Assembly: GCA_025517565.1 (NCBI GenBank)
Contig: JAOPKD010000017.1
Location: 1 to 62,684, forward strand
Direction of reading: 5' to 3'
From: Halapricum hydrolyticum
GTDB taxonomy: Archaea > Halobacteriota > Halobacteria > Halobacteriales > Haloarculaceae
Length of the DNA stretch: 62,684 bases
A program made the position numbers and the translations under genes. Shown piece by piece: positions 24,923-34,102 of the stretch. Position 1 is the first letter of the stretch. Each line of letters starts with the position of its first letter. The notes under the pieces are model-generated. The model worked only from the letters and a program-made list of their open reading frames with translations. It was not told where the DNA came from and ran no database searches.

Positions 24923-26609
24923 GCGGCGGCTCGAGGGGATCGGCGTCACGCCGCTGTCAGGTGTCGGGACGGTCATCTGGTACGATCAGGAGGTCGAACT
25001 CCCGGAGCCGCCCGCGTCCGAGAACGTCGACGCTGACGCCGAACACGATCGCTTCTCGAACGCGCTCGGCACGGCGCGCGAGGAGTTGCAGGCCGAGCGC
25101 GACCGGACCGCCGAGGAGGTCGGCGAGGAAGAAGCCGAAATCTTCGACGCCCACCTGCAGTTCCTGAACGACCCGCAGATCACCGGTGCCGTCGAGGACG
25201 CCATCGACGAGGGGTTGCCCGCCGACCATGCCATCCAGGAGGGCTTCAAGGGCGCGATCGAGCAGATGGAAGCGGCGGGCGGCCGGATGGCCGAACGCGC
25301 GGACGACCTGCGTGACATCCGCGATCGGCTGCTCCGGATCGCCACCGACGCCGAACGCCTCGATCTGTCGGCACTCCCCGAGGGCACGATCCTGCTCGCG
25401 GAGATGCTCACCCCCAGCGACACCGCACAGCTCGATCCCGAACGCGTGGCCGGGTTCGCGACCGCGAAGGGCGGACGCACCTCCCACGCGGCGATCTTCG
25501 CCCGCTCGATCGGGATCCCTGCTGTCGTCGGCGTCGGCGAGCAACTGCTGGAGATCGAGGCCGACGCCGAAGTCGCTGTCGACGGCGAAGCCGGCGAGGT
25601 GATCGTCGATCCCAGCGAAGAAACTCGTGAGCGTGCGGCCGAGGGTCGCGACGTCGAGATCCGTACCGAACGAGTCGAAACTGCGGACGGCGAGCCCGTC
25701 GAGGTCGCGGCCAACATCGGCACTGCCGCGGAGCTGGAGGGCGCAGTCGCCCAGGGGGCCGATGCAGTCGGCCTGTTCCGGACCGAGTTCCTGTTCCTCG
25801 ACCGGGAGACGCCACCGGACGAGGCCGAACAGCTCGATACCTACGTCGAGGCGCTGGACGCGTTCCCCGAGGGGCGCGTCGTCGTGCGGACGCTCGACGT
25901 CGGCGGCGACAAGCCGATCCCCTACATCGACGCTGAAGAGGAGGAGAACCCCTTCCTCGGCACGCGGGGGATCCGCCGGTCGCTCGGGCCTGACGCGGAG
26001 CTGTTCCGAACGCAGCTGCGGGCGCTGTTGCGCGCGGGTGCCGAGGGCGAGGGCGACCTGGCCGTGATGTTCCCGATGGTCGCGACGGTCGAGGAGGTCG
26101 AGCAGAGCCTCGACGTGATCGAAGACGTCCGGGCGGAGTTAGACAATGAAGACGTCGATCACGAGGTGCCCGAGCTCGGGGTCATGATCGAGACGCCGGC
26201 CGCGGTGTTCATGGGCGAGCAGCTAGCCGAGCGACTCGATTTCTTCAGTATCGGGACCAACGATCTCACCCAGTACGTGATGGCCGCCTCGCGACAGAAC
26301 GAGGCCGTCTCGCACCTCCACAATCCGCGCGATCCGGCCGTGTTGCGCGCGATCGACCAGGCCGTCGATGCGGCCCACGCGGGCGACGCCTGGATCGGGA
26401 TGTGCGGCGAGATGGCCGGCGACCCCGAGCTGACCGAACTGCTGCTCGGACTGGGGCTGGACGAGCTGAGCATGAGTGCGGTCACGATCCCGGACGTGAA
26501 AGCAAACATCGTCGATATCGACACGGAAGGCGCACGAGAGTTCGCGGAACAGGCGCTGGCAGCGAGCACCAAAGACCAAGTAACTCAAATGTTAACAGAT
26601 AACACATGA
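24915..26609 (+). CDS. ptsI: PTS enzyme I
   Basis: 564 residues, full length. The phosphohistidine motif GGRTSHAAIFARSIGIPAVVG lies near residue 191. PEP-binding features follow: VGLFRTEFLFLDRETPPDEAEQ, TLDVGGDKPIPYI, NPFLGTRGIRRSL, FFSIGTNDLTQYVMAASR and WIGMCGEMAGDPELT. It takes phosphate from phosphoenolpyruvate and gives it to HPr. Confidence 0.95.
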   Translation: MSERRLEGIGVTPLSGVGTVIWYDQEVELPEPPASENVDADAEHDRFSNALGTAREELQAERDRTAEEVGEEEAEIFDAHLQFLNDPQITGAVEDAIDEGLPADHAIQEGFKGAIEQMEAAGGRMAERADDLRDIRDRLLRIATDAERLDLSALPEGTILLAEMLTPSDTAQLDPERVAGFATAKGGRTSHAAIFARSIGIPAVVGVGEQLLEIEADAEVAVDGEAGEVIVDPSEETRERAAEGRDVEIRTERVETADGEPVEVAANIGTAAELEGAVAQGADAVGLFRTEFLFLDRETPPDEAEQLDTYVEALDAFPEGRVVVRTLDVGGDKPIPYIDAEEEENPFLGTRGIRRSLGPDAELFRTQLRALLRAGAEGEGDLAVMFPMVATVEEVEQSLDVIEDVRAELDNEDVDHEVPELGVMIETPAAVFMGEQLAERLDFFSIGTNDLTQYVMAASRQNEAVSHLHNPRDPAVLRAIDQAVDAAHAGDAWIGMCGEMAGDPELTELLLGLGLDELSMSAVTIPDVKANIVDIDTEGAREFAEQALAASTKDQVTQMLTDNT

Positions 26610-27091
26610 AGTTCGTCGCAGTCACGTCATGTCCGACAGGCATCGCGCACAGCCAGATGGGTGCAGAGGGGCTTGAGCAGGCAGCGGAGTCGCTCGGGCA
26701 CGAGATCACCGTTGAGATCCAGGGTGCGATGGGGGCCGAAAACGAACTCACGGGCGAAGACATCGCCGAGGCGGACGCGGTCATCATCGCGGCTGACACA
26801 TCGGTGAGTCGTGATCGTTTCGAGGGGAAACCGGTCGTCAAAGCGCCCGTCGCAGACGCGATCAACGAAGCCGAGGATCTGCTGCAGCAGGCCGCTGAGA
26901 AGGCCGAAGGCGACACAGCTGAGACGACGTCGGAGGAAGGGGAGACGACGGAGTCGGAAGCCGCGACGATCGAACCCGAGAAAGAGACTTCGGCCGAAGC
27001 AGATGCGGATACGGAGTCCGAGCCCCCTGCTAGCAGTGATCGCTCCGAAAGCACGGGACTCCTCGGAAAGATCAAACAGTTGTTCTCCTGA
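26606..27091 (+). CDS. ptfB: fructose PTS EIIB with long acidic tail
   Basis: 161 residues. The EIIB domain occupies about the first 100, with the phosphocysteine at residue 9 in VAVTSCPTGIAHSQMGAEGLEQAA. It is followed by ~45 residues of Glu/Thr/Ala-rich linker and a short basic amphipathic end (LLGKIKQLFS). Overlaps ptsI by four bases. The tail is unusual for EIIB and may tether the protein near EIIC. Last gene of the PTS operon; no fructose-bisphosphate aldolase gene follows here. Confidence 0.92.
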   Translation: MKFVAVTSCPTGIAHSQMGAEGLEQAAESLGHEITVEIQGAMGAENELTGEDIAEADAVIIAADTSVSRDRFEGKPVVKAPVADAINEAEDLLQQAAEKAEGDTAETTSEEGETTESEAATIEPEKETSAEADADTESEPPASSDRSESTGLLGKIKQLFS

Positions 27092-27160
27092 TCGCGTTCG
27101 GATTTCGTTTCTGCGGTCTCCGCTGGCGGTCACAAACCTCACCGGGAGTCGAGTCGACCG

Positions 27161-27994
27161 TTACTGCGTGCTGTCCTGCCCCACGAGCAGGTCAAACGGC
27201 ACGTCTGCCGGCTCGTCGTCGGGCGTGAGATAGCCGGCAGCGAAGGCCGTGTAGACCGTCCCGCCGTCGAGGCTGACGTCGAAATCGGCGACGACGTCGC
27301 CGTCGTTGTCGTCTGTGTCACCGCGGATTTCGACGGTGTAGTCGCCGGCCGCGACCTCAACATATCCCGATTCACCGTATTGGACGCCGTCGAAGAGCAC
27401 GGTGTCCCCGCCAGCGGCCGTGACGTCGACTGCGGGCGCGTCCGGTGACGCGTGGACGACACGGAGCCGCGACTGGTCGCCTTCGACCGCGCTGTTGTCG
27501 TCTTCCAGCACCAGCGGCTCGAACGGCTGATCCGCGTCGTCGCCGAGTTCGCCGATCGCCGCGACGGTGTAGTCGGTGTCCGCAGCGACTGTCACGGGGC
27601 CGGAGAACACGGACGTATCCGGGTCGCCGGCGGCCGTGATCTCGATTTCGTGTTCTGCGGCCGGCACGGTCAGGTAATCACTCACGTCCCCGAAGGGTAC
27701 GTCTTCCAGCACGGCGTCACCGTTCACGTAGACGTCGACGTTCGGGGCGTTTGGCGACATGTGTGCGACTCTGAGCCGAGCCTGCTCCGTGTCAGTGTCC
27801 GTCTCCGTGTCAGTGTCCGTCTCCGTGTCAGTGTCCGTCTCCGTGTCAGTGTCAGTGTCCGGCTCCGTGTCAGTGTCCGGCTCGGTCGTTCCGTTTCCGT
27901 TCCCGTCCCCGTCAGTACAGCCGGCCAGCGCGATGGTTGAGGTCGCTCCGATCCCCACCAGCAGTTTTCGCCGCGTCGTTAGTTTGTCTGTCAT
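27161..27994 (-). CDS. Tat-exported DUF4397 lipoprotein
   Basis: 277 residues from ATG 27994. N-terminus TTRRKLLVGIGATSTIALAGC carries a Tat twin-arginine motif and a lipobox ending in Cys. A spacer of D-T-D-T-E repeats follows. Two similar beta domains come next: RLRVAHMSPNAPNVDVYVNG and RLRVVHASPDAPAVDV, the start of DUF4397 repeats. It is probably anchored outside the membrane; function unknown. Convergent with the PTS operon. Confidence 0.82.
   Translation of the reverse strand: MTDKLTTRRKLLVGIGATSTIALAGCTDGDGNGNGTTEPDTDTEPDTDTDTETDTDTETDTDTETDTDTEQARLRVAHMSPNAPNVDVYVNGDAVLEDVPFGDVSDYLTVPAAEHEIEITAAGDPDTSVFSGPVTVAADTDYTVAAIGELGDDADQPFEPLVLEDDNSAVEGDQSRLRVVHASPDAPAVDVTAAGGDTVLFDGVQYGESGYVEVAAGDYTVEIRGDTDDNDGDVVADFDVSLDGGTVYTAFAAGYLTPDDEPADVPFDLLVGQDSTQ
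27785..27880. repeat. 18-bp tandem repeats encoding the Asp/Thr/Glu spacer
   Basis: GTGTCAGTGTCCGTCTCC repeats in perfect tandem at least three times, followed by variants with CCGGCTCC. It encodes the D-T-D-T-E-T spacer after the lipoprotein signal. Near-identical repeats suggest copy-number variation by slippage. Confidence 0.85.
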
Positions 27995-28328
27995 GGGCAC
28001 GTCTGCCTGGCAGTGTAATACGGTTAACAGTTTCCGAAAATCAGACTCAAATTCGCCGTGAAAGTGCCGAAGTTCGCCCGCAAACCCCTTCATAGTCCAA
28101 TCCAGTTTTGAGAGAGAATTGCGTCTGATCTACCAAAAATCCTATTTCGCTGGTTCGGATAGGCCAGACCGATGAGTTCGTTCGCGCGGCCACGCCCGCT
28201 CGTGCCAGGCACTTCCGACAGCAGCTACCTTCGAGCCCCCCGCGTGGACAGCCGCCGATCGCTCACTCCCGGAAATCGAGTTGTCCGACCGATGGGTTAT
28301 TTTGTGCCGAGAGCGAATCAAAGGGTGT

Positions 28329-28607
28329 ATGGAGGGGGTTCTATGGCAAACGTTGGCAGGGACGCGCGGCGGCCCCAATCGGGCGCGCATTCTGCGTGCG
28401 CTCGACAACCGACCGCGCAACGCCAACCGCCTCGCCGAGGACCTCGATCTCGCGTACAACACCGTCCGACACCACCTCGACGTGCTGGAAGACAACGAGA
28501 TCGTCACGAGCACCGACGAGAGTTACGGCGTGGTGTACCTCCCGAGCGGGCAGGCGCGCCAGCACTGGGACACCGTCGAGGAGATCACCTCACAGGTAGA
28601 CCATTGA
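28329..28607 (+). CDS. small winged-helix regulator (ArsR-like)
   Basis: 92 residues from ATG 28329 (MEGVLWQTLAG). A single HTH: RARILRALDNRPRNANRLAEDLDLAYNTVRHHLDVLEDNEIV followed by a wing with YGVVYLPSG. The fold suits an ArsR-type repressor. The neighbouring small membrane protein (28660) is in the same direction 52 bases later, a pairing compatible with a regulator and its membrane partner. Confidence 0.8.
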   Translation: MEGVLWQTLAGTRGGPNRARILRALDNRPRNANRLAEDLDLAYNTVRHHLDVLEDNEIVTSTDESYGVVYLPSGQARQHWDTVEEITSQVDH

Positions 28608-28659
28608 ACTGCAGAGCGACCACGACTGGCGTCGCATCACGTTCGACCGGGGAAGACCG

Positions 28660-28965
28660 ATGACTGTGCCGCTGGAGCTCGTCCCGGGCACGCTCACGAT
28701 CGCGCGTCTGGCAGCGGTGATCAACGTCGTCCTCCTCACAGCGCTGATAGTCGTCTGGGGCCGTCTGTACCGCGAGATCCGCTCGACGTTCACGCTCGGC
28801 TCGATCGTCTTCGCAGTCTTTCTGCTCGCGGAGAACGTCATCGCGCTGTGGTACTACTTCAACCCCACGCCCGGGCTGCCGCCGTTCGCCGTGGAGATCA
28901 TGATGGTCCTGCAGGTGCTCGAGGCGCTGGCGATCGCGACGCTACTGTATATCACCTGGCAGTGA
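28660..28965 (+). CDS. small membrane protein, three TM segments
   Basis: 101 residues. TM1 IARLAAVINVVLLTALIVVW, TM2 LGSIVFAVFLLAENVIALWYYF, TM3 EIMMVLQVLEALAIATLLYI. No catalytic motif is seen. It follows a winged-helix gene on the same strand and is probably co-transcribed. I do not recognise a functionally known family. Confidence 0.72.
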   Translation: MTVPLELVPGTLTIARLAAVINVVLLTALIVVWGRLYREIRSTFTLGSIVFAVFLLAENVIALWYYFNPTPGLPPFAVEIMMVLQVLEALAIATLLYITWQ

Positions 28966-29033
28966 GAGCGGTCGCCTCGTTGCTCCCGGTCGTTCGGAAA
29001 CACCTTTTACCCGTCCCCAAGTAGCACCGATAT

Positions 29034-29759
29034 ATGATATCCCTTGACGAAGCAGTCACGGCTCGCTTGGAGAGTCACGGCGAGCGCTTCGAAGTGCTGG
29101 TCGATCCGGATGCCGCCCTGGCGATCAAACGCGGGGAGTTCGACGGCGAACTCGAGGACGTCATCGCCGCCGAGGACGTCTTCGAGAATGCCTCTCGCGG
29201 GGACCGTCCGCCCGAAAACGCGCTCGAAGAGGTGTTCGGTACGACCGATCCGCTGGAAATCATCCCGGAAGTGATCGAGCGCGGAGAGATCCAGATCACG
29301 GCCGAGCAGCGCAAGGAGATGCAAGAACAGAAGCACAAGCAGTTGATCCAGCGGATCACGCGCAACGCGGTCAACCCCCAGATGGACGACGCGCCCCACC
29401 CGCCGGAACGGATCGAATCCGCACTGGAGGAAGCCGGGTTCCGGGTCGATCCGATGGAGCCCGTCGAGAATCAGGTCGACGAGGCCCTGGAAGCGCTTCG
29501 CCCGGTAATCCCGATCCGGTTCGACGAGGTGACGATCGCCGTCCAGCTCCCGCCGGATTACGCCGGCAGCGGCCAGTCGAAGATTCGGGAATTCGGAGAT
29601 CTCGAACGCGAAGAGTGGCAAAACGACGGCTCGTGGGTCGGCGTCATCCAGTTCCCGGCCGGACTGCAAAACGACTTCTACGATCTGGTCAACGAGGTCT
29701 CCAGCGGGACCGCCGAAACGCGGATGATTCAAGACGAGGACGAGATCAACCGTCGGTGA
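29034..29759 (+). CDS. ribosome maturation factor SBDS/Sdo1
   Basis: 241 residues. The N-terminal SBDS domain (FEVLVDPDAALAIKRGEFDG, EDVIAAEDVFENASRGDRP) contains the family's conserved loop. The middle domain has ITAEQRKEMQEQKHKQLIQRITRNAVNPQ, and the C-terminal domain is ferredoxin-like. In eukaryotes SBDS helps release the anti-association factor from 60S subunits; the archaeal protein is thought to act on the 50S subunit. ACCTTTTAC at 29002-29010 lies about 27 bases before the ATG, so leaderless expression is likely. Confidence 0.93.
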   Translation: MISLDEAVTARLESHGERFEVLVDPDAALAIKRGEFDGELEDVIAAEDVFENASRGDRPPENALEEVFGTTDPLEIIPEVIERGEIQITAEQRKEMQEQKHKQLIQRITRNAVNPQMDDAPHPPERIESALEEAGFRVDPMEPVENQVDEALEALRPVIPIRFDEVTIAVQLPPDYAGSGQSKIREFGDLEREEWQNDGSWVGVIQFPAGLQNDFYDLVNEVSSGTAETRMIQDEDEINRR

Positions 29760-29793
29760 AGGCGGTCTCACCTTTCTCCCGCCATTGGTACTA

Positions 29794-30240
29794 TCAATCT
29801 GCCGTCACTTCGAGGTCCACGTCACCACTACGGACTACATCGACGAACTCCCAGGGATAGTAGTGGGTCCAGTCCTCGATGTACGAGAGGTCTTTGTCGT
29901 CGACGACGAGATAGTCGTCCGCGTCGGGGAATAGTTCGGCGAGCATCTCCACGCGGCGAGCGCGACGCGGCCACCCGTCGACGTGTTCGTCGTCGTCGGT
30001 CTCGTTGAACTCCCGGTACCACTCGTTTTCGAGCCGCATGACCGCCTCGCGAACGCCCGGAATTCCGGCTTCCGATTTCAACCGCTGGTTGCCGATCGCC
30101 CAGACCTCGTGGTCGGTCTCGTTTGCCCAGTGTTCGATCCAGGACAGCGGCACAGCGGACCGGTCAGCGGGGGGATTGACGTCGACGGTCCGATCGCGAT
30201 CGAACGCCAACACGAGATAGCCACTCACTGATGTGGACAT
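29794..30240 (-). CDS. HAD-like haloarchaeal protein
   Basis: 148 residues. LVLAFDRDRTVDVNPP near residue 10 has the D-x-D-x-T motif I of HAD phosphohydrolases. VWAIGNQRL may be motif II, and DYLVVDDKDLSYIE resembles the acidic motif IV. The protein is short, with no cap domain. Substrate unknown. Convergent with the SBDS gene and 21 bases downstream of the FUN14-like gene. Confidence 0.6.
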   Translation of the reverse strand: MSTSVSGYLVLAFDRDRTVDVNPPADRSAVPLSWIEHWANETDHEVWAIGNQRLKSEAGIPGVREAVMRLENEWYREFNETDDDEHVDGWPRRARRVEMLAELFPDADDYLVVDDKDLSYIEDWTHYYPWEFVDVVRSGDVDLEVTAD

Positions 30241-30261
30241 CGGTAGAAACAGCCCCTCCGC

Positions 30262-30600
30262 TCACGCTTTCTTGAATCCCAGTGCGAATCCACCGATGAA
30301 CCCGGCCCCGACGCCGGCCGTCGAGATGAACGTCGTTACCCAGTCTTGCGCCTGTTCTGTCCCGGCTTCTCTGGCCTTCGTCAGCCCGGCCGTCAGTCGG
30401 TTCCAGTCGACCGAAATGATTCCCCGGGATTCGAGAAACTTGAACAACACGAGTTCGGCGCCGATGATGACTGCGATCACTTTCGCGATTTTCTTGGCGG
30501 CGAACCCGATCAGAAATCCGAGTGCACCGCTGCCGCCGACTTCGAGTCCGAACTGTGTGGCGTCGAGTTCTACCATGTCCGGATAGTTTCCGCCGGCCAT
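30262..30600 (-). CDS. FUN14 family small membrane protein
   Basis: About 112 residues from ATG 30600 (MAGGNYPDMVELDATQFGLEVGGSG); an in-frame ATG at 30624 would add eight residues. Two hydrophobic segments, GSGALGFLIGFAAKKIAKVIAVIIGAELVLF and ISTAGVGAGFIGGFALGFKKA, carry the glycine-rich FUN14 pattern. Role in archaea unknown. Confidence 0.75.
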   Translation of the reverse strand: MAGGNYPDMVELDATQFGLEVGGSGALGFLIGFAAKKIAKVIAVIIGAELVLFKFLESRGIISVDWNRLTAGLTKAREAGTEQAQDWVTTFISTAGVGAGFIGGFALGFKKA

Positions 30601-30719
30601 AATGATTCTTGTGTCCGAGGACACCCGTCAAACGGCGACGGCGGTCACTACAGCGAGTTGAACAACGCAAGAGACACCGCGAAAAACAGCGAGCGAGGCG
30701 ACGACGGAGCGACGGCCGA

Positions 30720-31700
30720 TTAGACCGGCATGTCCCGGACGCCGTCGGACTCCAGCAGTTCCTTGTAGCGGTTGCGGATCGTCACTTCGGAGATGTCCGC
30801 CACCTCGCTGACCTGGCTCTGAGTGACGCGCTGGTTGCTCAGCAGGGCCGCAGCGTAGATCGCGGCCGCCGCGATACCGACCGGGCTCTTCCCGCTGAGG
30901 ATCCCCTCTTCTCGGGCCGCCTCAATCAGCCGTCGGGCGGTCCGCTCGACCTCGTCAGACAGGTCGAGATCGGAGGCGAATCGGGGGACGTAGCTCTCGG
31001 GGTCGGCAGGCTTGATCTCGAGACCCAGCTCGCGGACGATGTAGCGGTAGGTCCGGGTCAGTTCCGTCTTGTCGACCCGGGAGACGGTCGTCATCTCGTC
31101 GAGGCTCCGGGGGACGCTCGCCTGCCGGGCGGCGGCGTACAGCGCGGCCGTCGCGACGCCCTCGATGGAGCGGCCGGGCAGCAGATCCTCCTGCAGCGCA
31201 CGGCGGTAGATGACCGAGGCGGTCTCGCGGACGTTCTCGGGCAGGCCCAGCGCGGAGGCCATCCGGTCGATCTCACCGAGTGCCTGCTTGAGGTTGCGCT
31301 CCTTGCTGTCGCGGGTGCGGAACCGCTCGTTCCAGGTGCGCAGCCGCTGCATCTTCTCGCGCTGGGAGGCGTTCAGCGACCGCCCGTAGGCGTCTTTGTT
31401 CTGCCAGCCGATATTGGTCGACAGACCCTTGTCGTGCATCATCGTTGTCGTCGGCGCACCGACGCGGGACTTCTGGTCTTTCTCGGCGGCATCGAACGCG
31501 CGCCATTCGGGCCCGCGGTCGATTTCGTCCTCTTCGACGACCAGTCCGCAGTGGTCACAGACCGTCTCGCCGCGCTCCTCGTCGGTTACCAGCGGACCGC
31601 CACACTCCGGGCAAACTTCCTGCTCGGTCGTCGGCGTCTCCGCTCGTTCGTTGGCTTGCTCGTACTCGCTGTTGGTGGTTCGTGTCGTTGTCTCGCTCAT
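30720..31700 (-). CDS. tfb: transcription initiation factor TFB
   Basis: 326 residues. The N-terminal zinc ribbon CPECGGPLVTDEERGETVCDHCGLV is followed by the B-finger region (GAPTTTMMHDKGLSTNIGW). Two cyclin-like repeats follow (IDRMASALGLPENVRETASVIYRRA; ASDLDLSDEVERTARRLIEAAREE) with the BRE-reading HTH near the end. It recruits RNA polymerase to TBP-bound promoters. Haloarchaea carry several tfb genes, so this is one of a set. Confidence 0.96.
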   Translation of the reverse strand: MSETTTRTTNSEYEQANERAETPTTEQEVCPECGGPLVTDEERGETVCDHCGLVVEEDEIDRGPEWRAFDAAEKDQKSRVGAPTTTMMHDKGLSTNIGWQNKDAYGRSLNASQREKMQRLRTWNERFRTRDSKERNLKQALGEIDRMASALGLPENVRETASVIYRRALQEDLLPGRSIEGVATAALYAAARQASVPRSLDEMTTVSRVDKTELTRTYRYIVRELGLEIKPADPESYVPRFASDLDLSDEVERTARRLIEAAREEGILSGKSPVGIAAAAIYAAALLSNQRVTQSQVSEVADISEVTIRNRYKELLESDGVRDMPV

Positions 31701-31779
31701 GGTGGTGGGGAGGGCGAAACCGCGTGGTTCGGGGGACCAGAGCCCTCTTGACTCATAGTTAGTCCGAAAAACATATAAA
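31697..31779 (-). promoter_or_regulatory. TFB promoter and possible upstream ORF
   Basis: TTTATATG (31779-31772, minus strand) is a strong TATA box. Reading from ATG 31756 gives a 19-residue ORF (MSQEGSGPPNHAVSPSPPP) whose TGA overlaps the tfb ATG (ATGA at 31700-31697). The expected transcription start, about 27 bases after the TATA centre, falls close to or just past this ATG, so the ORF may be absent from most transcripts. Confidence 0.45.
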
Positions 31780-31863
31780 CCTTTTGGTCACACTTATATA
31801 CTGGGGATCTCTGGTATTTATTCATCACGGTCTTTTCGTCGTGTGAGTGTGGCACACGCGGAT

Positions 31864-32145
31864 TCAAACAGTAAAAAGGTGTCCCTCTGTCGGGACCTCG
31901 AACAGTCCGAGTCGAGCGCCGGCATCGAGCCAGGCGTGCCCGTAGGAAAACGCTGCCAGCGCGTTGACGAAATCGTCCTGTTCGCGGAAGTGTCGTCCGT
32001 CTTCGAGGTACGAGCGGGCCATCTCAAGGTACTCGGCAGCCGCCGTTTCGAGCGGGGTGTCTTCGGGCGGGGCGACGGTCGCTTCTGCAAGTGCCTCGCT
32101 GAGCAGTCCCTCGTAGCGGTCGGTTTTCTCGACGATGTCGGCCAT
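31864..32145 (-). CDS. DUF357-like small helical protein
   Basis: 93 residues from ATG 32145 (MADIVEKTDRYEGLLSEALAEA). The long helices and the block EYLEMARSYLEDGRHFREQDDFVNALAAFSYGHAWLDAGARLGLF match the archaeal DUF357 family. A longer upstream frame is rejected for low-complexity Arg/Ser content. Divergent from the helicase gene. Function unknown. Confidence 0.8.
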   Translation of the reverse strand: MADIVEKTDRYEGLLSEALAEATVAPPEDTPLETAAAEYLEMARSYLEDGRHFREQDDFVNALAAFSYGHAWLDAGARLGLFEVPTEGHLFTV

Positions 32146-32255
32146 AGCGAGTACGACGCCCCCCGCGTGCCTGAACGTGACGGTTCGGCATAACTCCGAG
32201 CGACGGCTCGCCACGTCCCGCAAACCGTTTGTAGCCGACTCGACTAGGACAGGCA

Positions 32256-34085
32256 GTGACAGAGGACGATACTCCCGAGCCGACTCTAGAGGCGTTCTAC
32301 GACGCGCTCGAAGCGATCGGGCAGCCGGTCGTGACGGCGACCCGCTACGCCCAACAGCGTGGGCTCGATCACGACGAGGCGACTGACCACCTCGATGCGC
32401 TGGTCGAGGCGGGCTCGCTGGAGCGACAGGACGTCTCCTCGGATCCGGTCGTTTACTATCCCGAAGAGTGGTCACGGATGACAGATCGCGAGCGGATCAT
32501 CGCTTTCCCCGACCGCCGTCAGCTGGTCGTCGATCAGCCCCGCCAGTTCACGCGCGCGCAGCTCTCGCAGTTCGCCCGCCTGATCGACACGACCGGTTCG
32601 GAGAGCTACCTCTACGAGATCCGGCCGGCCGACATCTGGCAGGCACCCTACGACGACGTCGAGGCCTTACTCGGGACAGTACGGGACGTGCTTCCCCGGC
32701 GAGAGCCCGACCTCGAATCGTGGATCGAGAGCCAGTGGGAGCGAGCCCACCAGTTCACGCTCCGGACTCACGAGGACGACTACGTCGTGCTCTCGGCCGC
32801 CAGCGCGGATCTGATGGGCAACGTCGCCAGGCAGAAGCTCGAGGCGGGCCAGCTCCGGGCTGATCTCTCTGACACCGAGAGCTGGGTCGCCGAGGAGGCG
32901 GTCGCGGAGGTCAAGCGCACGCTCTACGAGGCCGGTTATCCCGTCGTCGACCGTCGCGATCTCGACACCGGCGAGCCGCTCCCGGTCGATCTCCGCCCCG
33001 AGTTGCGACCCTACCAACACGAGTGGATCGAGTCGTTCCTCGAACGCCGGTCCGGCGTGCTGGTCGGGCCGCCGGGCAGCGGCAAGACCATCGCCGCGAT
33101 GGGGATCCTCTCGCGAATCGAGGGTGAGACGCTGATTCTCGTGCCAGGCCGGGAGCTTGTGACCCAGTGGCACGAAGAACTGCTGGCTCAGACGACGCTC
33201 ACCGACGACCAGATCGGCGAGTACCACGGCGGACAGAAAGAGGTCCGCCCGGTGACGATCGCGACCTACCAGACCGCCGGCATGGACCGTCACCGCCACG
33301 TCTTCGACGACCGGGAGTGGGGACTGATCGTCTTCGATGAGGTCCATCACGTGCCCAGCGACGTGTTCAGGCGGACTGTGGATCTCCAGAGTCGTCACCG
33401 ACTGGGGCTGTCGGCCTCGCCCGTCCGCGAAGACGATCGCGAGGAGGAGATATTCACGCTGATCGGCCCGCCGATCGGCACCGACTGGGACGCGCTGTTC
33501 GACGCCGGGTTCGTCGCCGAGCCGACCGTCGAGATCCGGTACGTTCCCTGGGCTGACGAGACCGCGCGCAACGAGTACGTCAGCGCCCAGGGCCACGAAC
33601 GCCGCCAGCTGGCCGCGAGCAACCCCGCCAAGATCGAGGAGACGCGACAGTTGCTCCGCCAGCACGAGAGCCAGCAGGCCCTGATCTTCGTCGACTACCT
33701 CGATCAGGGCCGGGAGCTTTCGGCGGCGCTCGACGTCCCGTTCGTCAGTGGCGAGACCCGCCACGCCCGCCGGTCGGAACTGTTCGATGCGTTCCGATCC
33801 GGGCTGCAGGACACGCTGATCGTCTCCCGGGTCGGCGACGAAGGGATCGACCTCCCGAACGCGGAAGTCGCCGTCGTCGCTTCGGGACTCGGCGGGTCGC
33901 GCCGACAGAGTTCCCAGCGTGCCGGCCGAACGATGCGCCCGGACGGCCGAGCGAGAATGTACGTGCTCGCGACGCGCGGCTCGCGCGAGGAGGACTTCGC
34001 CCGCCAGCGCATCCGACACCTCGCCGAGAAGGGCGTCAGGGTGACCGAGCAGTCAGCCCAGACCGTCGAACCCGACTCGTCTTGA
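32256..34085 (+). CDS. XPB/Rad25-type superfamily 2 helicase
   Basis: 609 residues, GTG start at 32256. An N-terminal HTH-like segment precedes the helicase core. Motif I VLVGPPGSGKTIAAMGIL is near residue 266. Motif Ia LVPGRELVTQWHEELL, motif II LIVFDEVHHVPSD and motif III LGLSASPVRED follow. The C-terminal half has ALIFVDYLDQGRELS, GDEGIDLPNAEV and QRAGRTMRPDG (motif VI). Archaeal XPB homologues act in DNA repair or transcription-linked unwinding. Confidence 0.88.
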   Translation: MTEDDTPEPTLEAFYDALEAIGQPVVTATRYAQQRGLDHDEATDHLDALVEAGSLERQDVSSDPVVYYPEEWSRMTDRERIIAFPDRRQLVVDQPRQFTRAQLSQFARLIDTTGSESYLYEIRPADIWQAPYDDVEALLGTVRDVLPRREPDLESWIESQWERAHQFTLRTHEDDYVVLSAASADLMGNVARQKLEAGQLRADLSDTESWVAEEAVAEVKRTLYEAGYPVVDRRDLDTGEPLPVDLRPELRPYQHEWIESFLERRSGVLVGPPGSGKTIAAMGILSRIEGETLILVPGRELVTQWHEELLAQTTLTDDQIGEYHGGQKEVRPVTIATYQTAGMDRHRHVFDDREWGLIVFDEVHHVPSDVFRRTVDLQSRHRLGLSASPVREDDREEEIFTLIGPPIGTDWDALFDAGFVAEPTVEIRYVPWADETARNEYVSAQGHERRQLAASNPAKIEETRQLLRQHESQQALIFVDYLDQGRELSAALDVPFVSGETRHARRSELFDAFRSGLQDTLIVSRVGDEGIDLPNAEVAVVASGLGGSRRQSSQRAGRTMRPDGRARMYVLATRGSREEDFARQRIRHLAEKGVRVTEQSAQTVEPDSS

Positions 34086-34102
34086 GCCCGTCGATCACGC
34101 CA

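Noticed and set aside
27785..27880. Possible CRISPR-like array
   Set aside because: The repeats are contiguous 18-mers in frame within a lipoprotein spacer, with no unique spacers. No CRISPR array was seen anywhere in the window.
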